From contig CAJFCV020000005.1 in assembly GCA_904066235.2 (NCBI GenBank), positions 3,157,501 to 3,221,500 of the forward strand: a stretch of 64,000 nucleotides of DNA, given 5' to 3'. The notes below the pieces were generated by a model. That model searched no databases, had not been told where the DNA came from, and saw only the letters and a list, made by a program, of their open reading frames with translations. The translations under genes and the position numbers were made by a program. Position 1 is the stretch's first letter, and every line of letters starts with the position of its first letter. Of the stretch, positions 9,872 through 21,657 are shown piece after piece. The stretch is from Bursaphelenchus xylophilus. Taxonomy: Eukaryota; Nematoda; Chromadorea; Rhabditida; Aphelenchoididae.

Positions 9872-10705
9872 AACAAGGAAAGTACTTTTATGGGGGCTCT
9901 ACTTTTTAATGGGACATATCTCAAAAAAGCAGAAAAAATGTGCTGATCAAAGATATATAAATCTTAGCTGCCCATTTTAGGTTTTTAGGGGTGAAAACTG
10001 AATCGGAAGTTGACTTAAAGTCCTATATGAACCCCTTTTCGCTTAATTTTTTCACAGGTTTAAAATTTTTATTTTGGCTTAAAATGATGTTTATTGAGTT
10101 TCTAAGACGTAATAAATCAGTCTTGGCCCAAAATTTTATTTTTCCGGCCTTCAACTTCAAAAAAAGTTGATTCAGCCCAAAAGGGAAATCGAACCCATGC
10201 GGCGTCCTCCCTCTTGGTTCCCAGACTGGGCACTAACCACTCGGCCACACCGCACGTCAAACTGAGGAGTCCGGTGACCGGAATAGACTCTTCGCTATCG
10301 GTTTTTTACACTTCGTCTTGATTTCGCAGAGAAAGAGAGAAAAAAGACACGTAAAAACGTACTCTCTCGCCCCAAAAATTCCCCATTTCTCCCCCGACAA
10401 AACGCTTTTTCGCGTCTTTCCTTGGCAAATTGCCAATCCGTTCACCGGAATGTTTTAGCTTGTCTCAATTTGACGTGCACCGCTCTCTTCCGAAGGAAGA
10501 GACCGACTGCGATTTTTATCGTTTCGAATGCCTGCGCCTTTTGTAGGAAATTTAAGCCAGTTTTTTGGCATTTTCACCCCTAAAAACCTAAAATGGGCAG
10601 CTAAGTTTTATATATCCTTGATCAGCACATTTTTTCTGATTTTTTGAGATATCTCCCGTCAAAAAGTAGGAGCTCCCATAAAAGTACTTTCCTTGCAAAG
10701 AAAAT
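9872..10705. repeat. Inverted repeat flanking a tRNA-like sequence
   Basis: Arms of about 130-135 bp near 9872-10000 and 10570-10705 are inverted copies (CCCATTTTAGGTTTTTAGGG on the left, CCCTAAAAACCTAAAATGGG on the right; also GTACTTTTATGGG against CCCATAAAAGTAC). The 570-bp middle holds a class-II tRNA-like sequence at 10174-10254. No protein gene is seen. Confidence 0.8.
10174..10254 (-). tRNA. Class-II tRNA-like sequence, probable pseudogene
   Basis: The A box TGGCCGAGTGG and B box GGTTCGATTTCC are clear, with a long spacing between anticodon and T arms as in Ser/Leu-type or nematode nev-tRNAs. The anticodon stem is not convincing, and the acceptor stem does not pair (5' TGCGGTG against 3' TTTGGGC). 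I cannot assign an anticodon. It probably represents a decayed, tRNA-derived sequence inside a mobile element. Confidence 0.4.
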
Positions 10706-10794
10706 CTGTGGCTCGAACATCGAGCCGTTCCCTTGTTATATTAGTCCGTTCGTAAAGTCGATGGGGATGATTTTAAAAGGTAACAAAAGTTCGC

Positions 10795-10905
10795 TTTTCC
10801 CCGTGCAATTTTCAGCTTTTTGGGCTGTCGCTCGCACCCGGACATTTTTGTTCTTTTTTGCACAGTGCAAACGCCAAAAATCACTCCAGCGACTTTACGA
10901 ACGGC
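10795..10905. repeat. TGCACNGTGCA repeat, copy with ACTCCAGCGACTTTACG tail
   Basis: It contains CCGTGCAATTTTC, GGGCTGTCGCTCGCACCCGG, TTTGCACAGTGCAAACGCC and ACTCCAGCGACTTTACGAAC. The same order and near-identical words recur at 52785-53070. Confidence 0.6.
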
Positions 10906-11235
10906 CTGGTATTTAAAAAAAAAATGATGCAAAATACAAGGAAATGTGGTATGTAGAGGTAGAAACCTTTAGGCAAGAAATGAAAATTATCAAAAGTGAT
11001 GACAAGAAGGTATATAATTTCGCCATGCAATAAGAGTTACCTAACAATGTCAAATGGCTTATTTATGATGACGTTAACGTTTTGTTTAGGCAATATTTTC
11101 ATAGAACAAACTCTGTAAAATAGCAAAGACTTTATGCAGGTATGTTATAACTTATTACATAACAAATCAATTTAAAAATTAAACAATTATACTACCTTTA
11201 GCCCACCCCTTACCCCTTGAAACCCCTTCCTTATA

Positions 11236-11346
11236 TCAACAACTTCTCCTCCCAGCAAACGTGGTAAAATACATATAAAATCGCCAAGGGTTTTCGTGAA
11301 CAAATTCCGCCCATTTCTCAGCGCACTTCTTCTCATCGGCGTCCAT
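11236..11346 (-). CDS. Possible short ORF (36 codons), unrecognised
   Basis: The minus-strand frame starts MDADEKKCAEKWAEFVHENP and ends FTTFAGRRSC before TGA. Amino-acid and codon use look coding-like, but no splice partners or homologues are recognised. It could be an isolated exon or chance. Confidence 0.2.
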   Translation of the reverse strand: MDADEKKCAEKWAEFVHENPWRFYMYFTTFAGRRSC

Positions 11347-11893
11347 ATTCGCTCAAGACGAAAGCACGTGAAGATGACGTGACTCGCCCAATGCAAACCA
11401 AATCCCGCAATGACGCGAAGGGGATCAATGCTGTTTTCGTGAATTGAAACCCGTTATGTACATAGCAAGGATTTGTAATCATCGCTCATTTTCAACAAAA
11501 AATGAAAGGGGAATTTCATGTGAAAGGAGGTAAAGAGATGACTAAAATCTCAGAGGAAAATTCTATGTTCGGAATTTCCTCAAAGTTTGCACATGTTTAG
11601 AGTTGAACTTGCATGTCAACTTCCAGAAATTTTAGTTCGCACTATGCAGAAACATCAGAGATATCAAACAATTTTATAGCTGACGAATTGGGAGAAAGGC
11701 TGGCAAAAAGTAAGCTTGTCAATATTTTTTTTATTTCACGTGGTAAAAGTTGATTTTCTACATAGATCTCTTCTGTTAGTTGGAGCTAGCGTTAAGGGGT
11801 ACCTAGGCAAACTCGTTATTTTTTGACCGTCTAGACGGAGTTTTTAAAGACGCATCTTTAAAAACTCCGCACTGAAAATCAATCTCCACAATA

Positions 11894-12138
11894 GCGGACC
11901 TGATCCGTTGGCCAAAAACGTACAATTTTTCAATCGGGAAGTATCAAAAATGCAGCAAAATACCTCCCTCTCCAAGTTGAAAAAACTCCGATTTCAAAAG
12001 CGCGCCCGTTCTTTTTGTGAGGGAAATGGCGCGCTCTTTAAAACGGAATTTTTTTTTAATTGGAGAGGGAGGCATTTTGCCACATTTTTAAACTTCCCGG
12101 ATGCAAAATGATAGTTTTTTGCGATTGGATCAGGTCTC
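11894..12138. repeat. MITE, family R3 (GCGGACCTGATCC termini), copy 1
   Basis: The roughly 245-bp element has inverted ends, GCGGACCTGATCCGTTGGCC and GCGATTGGATCAGGTC. Inside it has an inverted pair, AAAATACCTCCCTCTCCAAG against TTGGAGAGGGAGGCATTTTG, and two GCGCGC strings. Further copies lie at 19147-19392 and 59394-59643. Confidence 0.85.
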
Positions 12139-13990
12139 TCACAGTAACATGAATAAAAATATACCTCTCACACAGTCTAGCCCCAATAATAAGCCATAAA
12201 TATCATCACCTTTCTATTTTGAACATCAAAAAGTCATCCTAAATAACAAACAACCCTATTTCAACTTGACTTTAGTCAGCCTCCTTGTCCCCGCCCCAAA
12301 AAATGGAACCCTCTTCTGGCCACAATAGCTCACACCAAATTTTCCGACCCTTTGATGACTAATCAGTCATCTTTCGATTTGCAATTCAATCCTATTTCTT
12401 TTAAACCACCCTCAAGCGATCTCTGGCCCCTCCCATTGGTCATCAGCTGCCAGATCAATAACCAAAATATATTCGTCCCTTATTTTCGTCCCATTTCGAA
12501 GATTATAAACACCAAACCACGTTGTTTCAGCACCCCTTCAACAAACATCTCGCTGTTTGTTTATAGCGCAGGACGTGATGCAAAGGTCATTTGCTGTAAA
12601 AATCTTCGCAATGTTTTGCAGTAAATTTTGATCTGCAGAAGCAGAGTTGTCGAGGGCTTCTGGAGAATTCGGAAGAAGGATTTTTTGAGAAGCGATTGAT
12701 TGGAGCGAGCTTGCAGAAGGCTGCTTGGAATGTTTTTCGATTTCAACAGATTTTTAAAATTTTTTGCCAAAATTCATGTTTTTAACAACTGTTTTTTGTT
12801 GTCTCATAAAGTCCTGAGGATATGAGGTCAATTAGCTCACCATAGAACGGAACATATTGCGAAAGGAAGCATGAAATTGCATCAAACTCAAAGCATCTTA
12901 TACATGAGGTATAGGTCGTATTCTCTTGGCTATTTCGCGAATAAGAAAGGCATTTGTCCTAAGCTAAAGATAGTGTCTAATACTAGATATAATAGGCTTT
13001 CAAACGATATATAAAACTTATAGTTTACTAAAAGCTGCGCGGTGCTATGGCCATATTACACTTGACCCTCCCACATCAACCAAAACAAATTCAAACCTAA
13101 AAATTCCGACTTTATCTTCATCAATGATGCTAACCACTCGGTTCAGGTGAAATTCACTTCCCAATCAATCATCTAGCCTATAAACTTCCACTCAACACCA
13201 TTGCTCACAACCTTTGCGTACATAGCCGCAGTTTAATGTTCGTAAGACCGTTTAAACTCCTTCCTGTGCAAAATATTGCACTCTGTCATCTTACCATCAT
13301 TTCAATGAAACCTAAGGACATTGAATTATACCCGGAAGGAACGATGTGCAACCGGCCGTTCAAAGCACGGCCTGGCTCTTTAAAAATCAAAAGACTGGTG
13401 TTCTCTTGGCAAAAATATTTTTTTGAAATAATACACTCGTTGAAATGGATGTAAAATTGGATTGAAAAGGTGGAGAAATGTCCTTTCTTTGCAAACCATG
13501 TGCTTCTTTACACAAATTGCCTTGATCTAGCGAACACGACCTTGTTGACAACCTTCATCTCAACTAGCTATACTTTAAAATATTTTTTGCGGAAAAAACC
13601 TAATAACGTTGTTGATTAGAGAATTTTCGGTTACAGTAACTATTCCTACTGCTTATGAGACGCAAGACAGCCTACAGTAAACATCTACATCGAAAGAAAA
13701 AAAGAAAAAAGGAAAGAGAGCCTAGAACAACATAAATTTATGCAAAACCTCTCATATAGATTTAATTTGCTTTGTCCTCGTTTTAGGTTGTTGCAAATTA
13801 GCTACATAAGCTGTTGATAACGCTTAGCCATCAATTTGTCCGCAAAAACAAAATCCAGTAAAATTATGCGTCATGTGTCGCTCTTTTTCTCAGATGTGTC
13901 AAGTCTTTCTCTTGTTTTTTCTCTCGATTTTGGGAAGTTGGTTTATCAATCTATTCTGGAAAATTTGATCCATTCTATTTCCACTGTTTT
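12139..13990. other. No gene seen; upstream of operon
   Basis: The sequence is A/T-rich, and no exon with consistent splice sites was recognised. It includes the 5' region of the operon-like cluster that starts at 13991. Confidence 0.5.
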
Positions 13991-14179
13991 ATGGTAAACA
14001 CCGGCAACCTAACTCCGTGGGCCATCTTCAAGAAGCGTGCAAGTTTGTGGATTGTTCCCGGAATTTGCGGAACTTTGATTTTCTTGGATTTCTTCCACAC
14101 CTATCAGTGGAAGAAAGGTCAGAAACAAACCTTTGTCAATCAGTTGCTTGAACCAGCGGACAAGAAGCTTCAGCAATAA
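13991..14179 (+). CDS. Small one-pass membrane protein (operon gene 1)
   Basis: The single exon encodes 62 residues, with a basic N-terminus, one membrane segment (LWIVPGICGTLIFLDFF) and a polar tail containing KKGQKQTFVNQ. Size and layout suit a mitochondrial inner-membrane assembly factor or respiratory subunit. The order of a P-rich membrane segment followed by GQ-x-TF faintly resembles SMIM4/UQCC5, but this is not certain. The next gene, an NDUFB1-like complex I subunit, starts 144 bp downstream and has an acceptor-like TTTTTTCCAG just before its ATG, as expected for trans-splicing inside a nematode operon. Shared mitochondrial function is inferred from this. Confidence 0.7.
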   Translation: MVNTGNLTPWAIFKKRASLWIVPGICGTLIFLDFFHTYQWKKGQKQTFVNQLLEPADKKLQQ

Positions 14180-14322
14180 GGTAATTGTTTATTTTGATTT
14201 TTTTTTATATTTAGAGGTGGTCTAAAATAACATCCGGAAATTTTGATTGTAAATGTCTTTCGATACTCACGATCTTTTCACATTAACTTTATCACATTAT
14301 TCATGAGCTATTTTTTCCAGAA

Positions 14323-14566
14323 ATGGGAACTTTCACCGTCAGCTACTTGGTTAAAACCGTCTTCAACCAGCACAAGTATAAGATCCCCTTTGTTATTCTC
14401 ACTGGCTATGTTGGTAAGTTATTTGTTCTTTATTACCTCTTATTCTTTAGGCTATTGCTACGAGAAATCCGGAGAGTACAAGGCTTCAATGATGAAGGGT
14501 CAAAGTCGTATGTACGCTCATCTACGTGAAGGCTTGCCGAAGGACGCGGACATTTGGCGTTATTAG
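14323..14566 (+). CDS. NADH dehydrogenase beta subunit 1 (NDUFB1)-like protein
   Basis: Exons 14323..14413 and 14451..14566 are split by a 37-nt intron and give 68 residues. The pattern of a membrane helix with G-Y-V-G-Y-C-Y, then E-K, a charged stretch, S-R-M-Y and a final P-x-D-x-x-W aligns with the short NDUFB1 (MNLL) accessory subunit of complex I: GFVIGCY, DRK, SMLF, P and W near the end. The protein would sit in the mitochondrial inner membrane. TTTTTTCCAG directly before AAATG looks like a trans-splice site, so it is probably operon gene 2. Identity is an alignment by eye of a very short family and is moderately sure. Confidence 0.6.
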
Positions 14567-14717
14567 GTCATGATAATCCCTTTGCAGGTGTTAAATTTTT
14601 CGAATAAATTAGTAGACAAGTTTATTGGTGCTTATGAATGTTGTGATTTTTATTAGCAATCAAATATTTGAGTATTTTTTAGTGTTTATCTTACTTTACC
14701 TTATCAAATAGTTCAAG

Positions 14718-16611
14718 ATGTCCGATTGGACAGAAATAACTGAAGGCTTGGCCAAAATTAGGTTTGAAGGAAATGCCGAAGCATTTTACAACCCGGCACA
14801 GGAATTCAATCGAGATTTAACGTAAGAATTTACGCTTACGTAGAGAGTTTCTTTTAGGGTATCAGTATTAAGAAGACTCGGGAACGAGCTGAAGGAGAAG
14901 GCAAGACCGCAAGATAATGCTAATGGAGATGAACCAACGGCAAAGAAACGAAAAATGGGACCAGTGAGTTCTTAAGATTACTTTGTTATTGGTTTAGACT
15001 GGGTTCCGAGTACTTGATGCCCTTTCTGCTTCGGGATTGAGGGCTCTTCGATTCTCAAAAGAAGTTGAAGGGATTACTGAGGTCTGGGCCAACGATTTCA
15101 GCGAAAATGCCGTCGAATACATCAAGAAGAATGCAGAATTGAATGGAGTTCAAGATCTTATTCATGTTTCTTATGCCGACGCAACGTAAGTGTTTCTTTT
15201 TATTGTTGAACTTTTAGGCAATTGATGTCTGAGTGTAGACAAGTTGATAAACGCTTTCATGCCGTTGATCTGGACCCATACGGCTCGGCTACGCCTTTTC
15301 TAAACACAGCTGTTCAAGCTGTTGTTGATGATGGAATCTTGATGGTAACTTGCACAGACATGGCAACTTTATGTGGGAATACACCAGAAGCCGCGCTGAG
15401 CAAGTATGGATCAACTCCGTTGAAGCACAAATGCTGTCATGAAGCGGTAAGGAAATTTTTATATTTTAGTAGGGGCTTGTGGGAAATTTTTTGAAGTTTC
15501 TTAATGGATAAAGCAAGATTGTAATAAAAAAAATATATTATTTTAGGCAATAAGAATGCTCCTTCGCTGTATTCAACAACACGCCGCCGCCTACGATCGC
15601 TACATTGAACCGCTAGTTTGCGTTTCCGTCGATTTTTATATCAGATGTTTCGTCCGAGTGAAAACAGGCGCAAGAATGGTGAAAGAAGGCGCCACAAAGC
15701 TCTCAAATGTCCTCCATTGCACTGGCTGTCATTCTCTTGCGCTGCAGCCGTTAGTAAAGAAGGTTGTTAACGGAAATTCCATCAAATTTTTGCTTCCAAA
15801 ACCGAATAATTCGAATATAATGGATGCGGAAGGCAATTGTGTCCATTGCAAGCACTCAGTTCAACTTACTGGCCCTTTTTACACCGCTCCGTACTTTAAC
15901 CGACAGTTTGTTGAGGGGTTGTTGAAGGAGTAAGTCTGTTTTATATTGTTTGTTATGGCTTTAGGATATCCGAAACCCCACTGGAAAAGAGGCTAGGAAC
16001 TCACAATCGATTGATTGGAGTACTAACTGTAATGCTCGAGGAACTGGACGATGTGCCGTTTTATTATGAAGTGGATCAGCTGGTCAATATCTGCAAAGTT
16101 CGAGTCCCAAAATCGATCACTTTCCGGTCAGTAATTATCAACGCTGGATACCGAATATCCGGATCGCATTGTAACCCCAAAGCCGTCAAGACAGACGCCC
16201 CATTATTGGTTATTTGGGATACTGTCAGATCTTTTGTAAGATTTTTAAAAGGGATTTTTTCGATGTTATCTATGAGATGGTGGTTGAATAATATAAAAAT
16301 TTGTATAATTTTCTTTCAGTTCGCTCAAGAAGGCCGGGATACCAAGAATTTTTCGGAAGATGCTCCAGGACGGCAGATCTTAGCTATTAAACCAGTGTGA
16401 GTTGAGTTTATGTCAAGTTTTATATTAATTTAGGACCCCATTCAACACCCAATATAATCCGGCGGCCAGAGAGAACAGTAAAGTCTCTGGATTACTGAGG
16501 TTTCAAGATAACCACGGCAAGAATCATGGGCCCAAATCCAAGGCCAAGGGATCGGTAAATTCGGCCAAAGCCGCCGGGTTTGTCCCGAAAGAAGTTGAGA
16601 CCCAAGAATAA
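14718..16611 (+). CDS. trm-1: tRNA (guanine26-N2)-dimethyltransferase TRM1
   Basis: Eight exons: 14718..14821, 14858..14963, 14998..15185, 15218..15446, 15547..15929, 15965..16235, 16320..16396 and 16434..16611, all phases closing. The enzyme uses S-adenosylmethionine to make m2,2G26 in tRNAs. Diagnostic segments are N-terminal [27 protein letters not shown] (SAM-binding motif I), [15 protein letters not shown] (catalytic motif), [20 protein letters not shown], a CTGC / CVHC pair of zinc-type cysteines, [13 protein letters not shown] and a C-terminal [16 protein letters not shown] tail. Five of the seven introns are only 32-37 nt. It follows the NDUFB1-like gene by 151 bp, likely as operon gene 3. 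A KKRK cluster near residue 65 could act as a nuclear signal. Confidence 0.95.
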
Positions 16612-16722
16612 GATTATTTTTGTTTTTTTTTGTTGTTAATTGTTAAAAAAATGTTGAGTTTATGTTGTTAAGATGTTATTCATACAGTAAAATACATTTT
16701 GGATCTAATAGCAAGCAATTTG

Positions 16723-19700
16723 TCAAAAAGATTTTGGGTTCAGAGCCGATTTGAACTTCTTTACCTTCCGTTTCAGCCATGGATCGTTCTTTTTCGGGAT
16801 CAAATCTTCACTGGAAACCAACCCGAATGGTTTTCCAGGTATCAAAGGAGTTAGAGAGTACTTATACGCTTTTTTGGCGATATCTGGGCGGATCCCGGGG
16901 CGTCGAGGGCATGGGCAATATCTGGAATTACATTGTAGTAGGTATTAATGTCGGAAATGGTTATGCATTTTCATAAGATTTCTGAGGCCATAAGGAGTCC
17001 TAGAGTACTATTTGAACGAGAGGATTTTATGAAAATTTTTTTGAAAAAGTGATTTTTTTAGATTTTTTTATTAGATGTGTAAGAGGTCCTACTGTAATGT
17101 AAAAAGATTTTTATATAGTTCCAATATCTTCTAGAGGTCACTTACGTTCCATCCGATCCGGGTATCCCAACAGTTCCTTCTTTTCCCACCTCTCCCCGCT
17201 CTCCATCCTGTCCGGGCGGACCTCTCGGACCCCGTTTCCCCGGAGGGCCTGGTTTTGATTTTGCAGGTCTTCCGGGCTCTCCAACGCTTCCTCGCGGCCC
17301 AATGAACCCTTCTTCTCCGGGAGGACCGGGTTTTCCAATTCCGGTGAGCGCATCCTCTCCAGGACGGCCTGGCGGTCCAACAGGCCCGTTTTCACCTGGG
17401 TCGCCGACTTCGCCGTCCAAACCAACGCAAATCGAGTCTTCGCCGTCCGGTCCGACAAAGCCTGGAGGGCCAGGAAACCCTCCGCGACCCTGAAATTTTT
17501 GTTTTAAAGATGAGTTTTTGATTTTTAATACTTTTTCCTAATCATAATACACTCCGTTACGAAAGTATACCTACCCCATGGAAAATTCCAGTATCTAAGG
17601 TTTGGTAAGAGATATAGAAAAACTGCTAATGCCCTTTGAAAGAGCATGTCGTATAACCTATTACCGCGTGGAATCGGCCGATGAAAAAAAATTGATCGGT
17701 TTGGCAACTATTTTAATATTTTTGGCCGATATGACGAGAAAAATTCAATATTTTTGGCCGATATGACCATGAAAACTTTGAGTAAGCTGTTTTATTTACT
17801 CATAATGTGCTATGTGTGTGTCACGTCACAGGTAATATAGTCTAGCCGTCAAGGAAGCAGTCTAGTCAAGAAATTTTTTGAATTTAAGATTAACCTCAAG
17901 TACAAGGTCAGAGATGGCTCGCAAAAGTACTACGTGGATAAAGTGCAATTGAAATTAATTTAATACACTTCCTAATACCATAGGGTACACGATGGAATGA
18001 AATCGGGGTGTGTTAATTCAAAATCCGGGCTGCATTAGCCAAAAAAACTGTTGGTATACTTTTGAAAGGTCAAAAAATAAAAAAATAGTTGCCAAGCCGA
18101 TCAAAAGTCTTTTCACCGGCTGATTCCACGCGTTAATAGGTTACTCAACATGCTCTTTCGAATAACATTAGCAGGTTTTTCGATATCTCTTACCCAGCCT
18201 TAGATACTGCAGTTTTCCATGGGGTAGGTATACTTTCGTAACGGAGTGTATGATATTATTACTCACTGGATCGCCCTGCTCTCCCTCCTCTCCCACAAAG
18301 CCCGGAGGGCCAGTTGGACAGACTTGGCATCCATCCTCGTCCTCCATGTACTCTATTGTAGCATTGGCTCCGGGTGCTCCATCGGGTCCGGGGATTCCAT
18401 CGAATCCGTCTTCTCCGGGATCCCCCGGAATTCCGATTGGCCCTCGGCATTCTTCGGATTCCTCTTCACTTCCAGAAGACGCGTTCTCAATACTGGATGC
18501 GGTCTCAGAACCGGATGGAGTGAAGGGAGGGCCTCCTGGATGAATAATTTCCTCGACTTCATGAGGAAAAACATGACGGTTATGGGCATTCATTGTGTTG
18601 ATGCGGATTATACGCTGAAAATTGATGATTTATTATATAAGGGGAAAAATGGCCTCTATCTTGACGTAAATAATTCCCTTGCAAATTCTGCAGACTTACC
18701 TCCAATGCTGTCTCGGCCGTTTTGGCATCAAAAATGTCTTCATTTAGGCCATCAATGGAGCTGTTGTCCTCCAAAATATCTTCACCATTCTTCTTCGATT
18801 TTGGTTTCTCATCTTGCTGAACAAGCAGAGGGATGAGATCGCCAAGAAAATTGAATTTTTGAAAAGGAAAGGGAATGTAGCCAATCGGCAGAGGAATGCT
18901 GGCCAAGGCGCCTGGAGGCGGGGCTCTTCGAAGGGGTTCTGAATTGAATTGAAATTAAGTTTTTCGTCTTTTACACTTCTTATTGTTAGACTTGTATTAA
19001 AGCAATTTTACTGGCCTATGAGAGCATTTGCAATGTAAAATTTAGATGGTGATTTGAAATAGAAAAAAGTTTTGATTAGGATTTTCTAAAACATTTTCAA
19101 GATTTTCAGCTTGTGCTTTGCAGGAATCACTGAGATTATTACAGTGGCGGACCTGATTCAGTGGCAAAAAACGTACCATTTAGCATGCGGGAAGTATCAA
19201 AAAATGTGGCAAAATACCTCCCTCTCCAAGTTAAAAAACTACGATTTTATGAAAGCGCGCTCGCTCTTTTTGTGAGGGAAAAGGGCGCGTCCTTCAAAAC
19301 GACGTTTTTTTAGTTGGAGAGGGAGGCATTTTGCCACATTTTTTATACTTCCTGGATGCATGAATGATACTTTTTTTGCCACTGGATCCGGAATTTCATC
19401 CCTGACAAAAAAATTTACCTTCCCGTTGCACGGACTCCTCCGTTGTCGTCTTCAGTGGCCTTTTTTCCGCTGCAATCCTCTTCTTTTTCTCTGACAAATC
19501 ATTATACGCCACTGTAGTTCTTCTCAATTCATTTGCCTCATAATTCTGCACTCCATGAACTCTTGGAGCCGTCGAAGTTCCGGCCGATCCAGTATTAATC
19601 CCACTCCTCCAATTTTCCAAGTTTTTAATATTTTTTTCCTCAAACCCCGGCGGCAATAGTGGCGCCGAAGCTCGCGGAGGGACCTCCATTTTTGCCTTCG

Positions 19701-20921
19701 GCCCTCCACTTCCGGCGGCTGATTTTTGTCGCGTTTTGGGGAAGGCGATTCGCTTGTGATTTCGACGGATTTCGGCCCAACTCAGCGCTCTTTTGCTTCG
19801 AGTTCGAGTAAACTCTTGTAGCTCCTCCCAAACCTTGTTGGTTTCTTCGCGAAAGTGCAGTGAGACTTGAGAGATTGCGTGCTTCGTTGAATGGAGTTGC
19901 TGAACTGCGGCGGGAAGAAGGAGGAAAGTGGAGAAGAGAGTGGAGAGCATGATGATTAGAGTGAGGAAGGCCATGATTTCAACGGCTGTTACGTCTGAAA
20001 TAATTGGAGAGCATTAACGACGAAAACGCTAAAAGGTGGACGTCTAGATATTGATGAAACTTGGCACAAAATAAGATTACATATTTTCTACGAAATATGC
20101 CAAATTTTTGAGCTTGGTCTTTTCAGGAAAAATTGATATTTTTAAGCCGACAGTTCGCAAAAACTTTAAAGCAGGTTTTGCGAGAGACTCGAGTTAGCTG
20201 TGCACAAAAAACAAGATGATACAGTAGAGACTTGAAATATCTACCGTAGTTAGCTAGTTACTAGTGTATTAAAATGGGCAGGTCTAATTTTAAATTTTTG
20301 GCTTACTGTAGGTATACTGTAACATTCTCAGATTTTTCGTTTCTCCTCGACTAGTTGCCCGATTGACTCCGGACCTTTTCACGGTTATAGAATGATTGAT
20401 TTTAAGCAACTTTCATATTGACACCTTTTTGCTAGGACTTCTGGAAGTGTGCAAAAAATTTGCATATTTAGCAAAAAAATTTAAATTCTTGCTCTTCTAA
20501 TTGCAAGCCCGTTGCTTCTCTTGGCGAAGCCTTTTTTTGTTAATTTTCTATGACACTAAATTGCGGACGTATGATAAAAAATGTATCCACGAAAAATTAC
20601 TTTCTTCTGCCAAGATTTGCCAGTTTTCACGCAAAAAGTTCTCTTTGGGTTTTTGTCAAATTTCGCGTTCTCTCTCGTTGGTAAACATTGTTACCTCAGC
20701 TGCTGCAGAGTAAAATTTTTCAAGAATGTCCTATGCACAAAAATCCCCCTACCTCTTATTTCCAGCAGCTTCCAATTCAGGGATGTAAACAGGAGTCCAT
20801 AAGGTTGTTGTGAAGCCTTGTCGATCGTTCTCTGACCATCATAAAATTTGCCTCTTCCTTCTTTCGGCAGTCTCCGTAGGTTGCGATAATATTTTGACAT
20901 GTAGCGGTCATAAATGTCCAT
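16723..20921 (-). CDS. Cuticle collagen, large form with long N-terminal region
   Basis: Six exons: 20921..20753, 19994..19419, 18938..18700, 18614..18267, 17489..17146 and 16921..16723, 624 residues. After a 57-residue cytoplasmic lead comes a membrane segment (about 58-84) and a helix ending in a furin-type site RTRSKR (about 120-125), as in nematode cuticle collagens. A long non-collagenous region (126-380) precedes an interrupted Gly-X-Y domain: [13 protein letters not shown], then a CQVCPTG interruption, then [10 protein letters not shown] through [15 protein letters not shown]. The conserved CPCP follows at about 561-564, but the chain continues about 60 basic residues further, to NPKSF. 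The N-terminal length recalls the BLI-type collagens, though orthology is not established. Introns contain a Tc1-like foldback (17548-18250) and a MITE (19147-19392). Confidence 0.88.
17548..18250. repeat. Non-autonomous Tc1/mariner-like element in collagen intron
   Basis: Inverted ends of about 170 bp start TACACTCCGTTACGAAAGTA on the left and mirror GGAGTGTA on the right, with TA at both borders. The centre (about 17830-18060) has no transposase frame. TA borders and CACTCCG ends fit a Tc1/mariner-type insertion moved in trans. Confidence 0.75.
19147..19392. repeat. MITE, family R3, copy 2
   Basis: Ends are GCGGACCTGATTCAGTGGCA and TTGCCACTGGATCCGG. It sits inside intron 2 of the collagen gene and keeps the internal AATACCTCCCTCTCCAAG / TTGGAGAGGGAGGCATTTTG pair. 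Confidence 0.85.
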
Positions 20922-21657
20922 GATTTCAAAGCTTCGGAATGAATCCTTATTTGGAATGAGCGAAATTAATTTTGGAAGCTGTTGCAACTAAAGCTGTTGA
21001 CCTTTTTTTATAAACAGACGTAAGGCGGAAGTGAAAGTCAACGAGTTTCTCGCGAGTTCTCAAGAGTTTTGCGCTTTGGTATGTAGCGTTGCAACGGAGA
21101 TCAATGAGGAAAAGAATGGCAATCCCAAAAATGGAGGCACTCTCAGACCCATCAAGAGAGCGTTTGTAGGTAAATGAATATGATATCAGCTTGAAGCTAA
21201 TGTAATACTAAGACATACGACGATGAATTTGTGGTACTGTAGTGCTGGTTTAGCACGTACTGGGACAGTAAAAGGTGCGCCAAAAAGTGGACAAACTTTT
21301 TTGGGCAATATCTGGCTCTAGGGTAAAATATAAGCGGAGACGTTTTGGCCCAATAAATGGCAACGTTCAAGCAATATATTCACGATAACAATAGGCGTAC
21401 ATCTTTACTGCAACTTTTTTTCTGGAAGTTTCAAGTTGGCCATGATCGCAATTTTCAAAAGTGTGTCCTTTGGAAAGTGAAGCATAAATATTTTTTGAGG
21501 CGTTACCAAAACTTTAAATAAAAGTCCTATGATTCTTTAGGACCAGTACTAGCACATATAGGAATAGTAATAATAGTTTTCCATTTCAAAAGTTCAAATC
21601 AAAAGTTGTTTCCCACCAAAATTTCCATTTAATTATGAGTCAAAATTATTTTTCATT
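20922..21657. promoter_or_regulatory. Divergent intergenic region between collagen and membrane-protein genes
   Basis: 736 bp separate the two start codons. A TTTATAAA-like string at about 21007-21014 lies some 90 bp upstream of the collagen ATG on the minus strand and could serve as a TATA box. Nothing else is recognised. Confidence 0.35.

Noticed and set aside
10257..10445. 62-codon minus-strand frame
   Set aside because: It lies inside the tRNA-bearing inverted repeat, with no family resemblance or splice context.
17302..18836. Plus-strand frames with many Pro/Gly/Ser residues
   Set aside because: They are complements of the collagen exons; the minus-strand frame carries the true Gly-X-Y pattern and splice sites.
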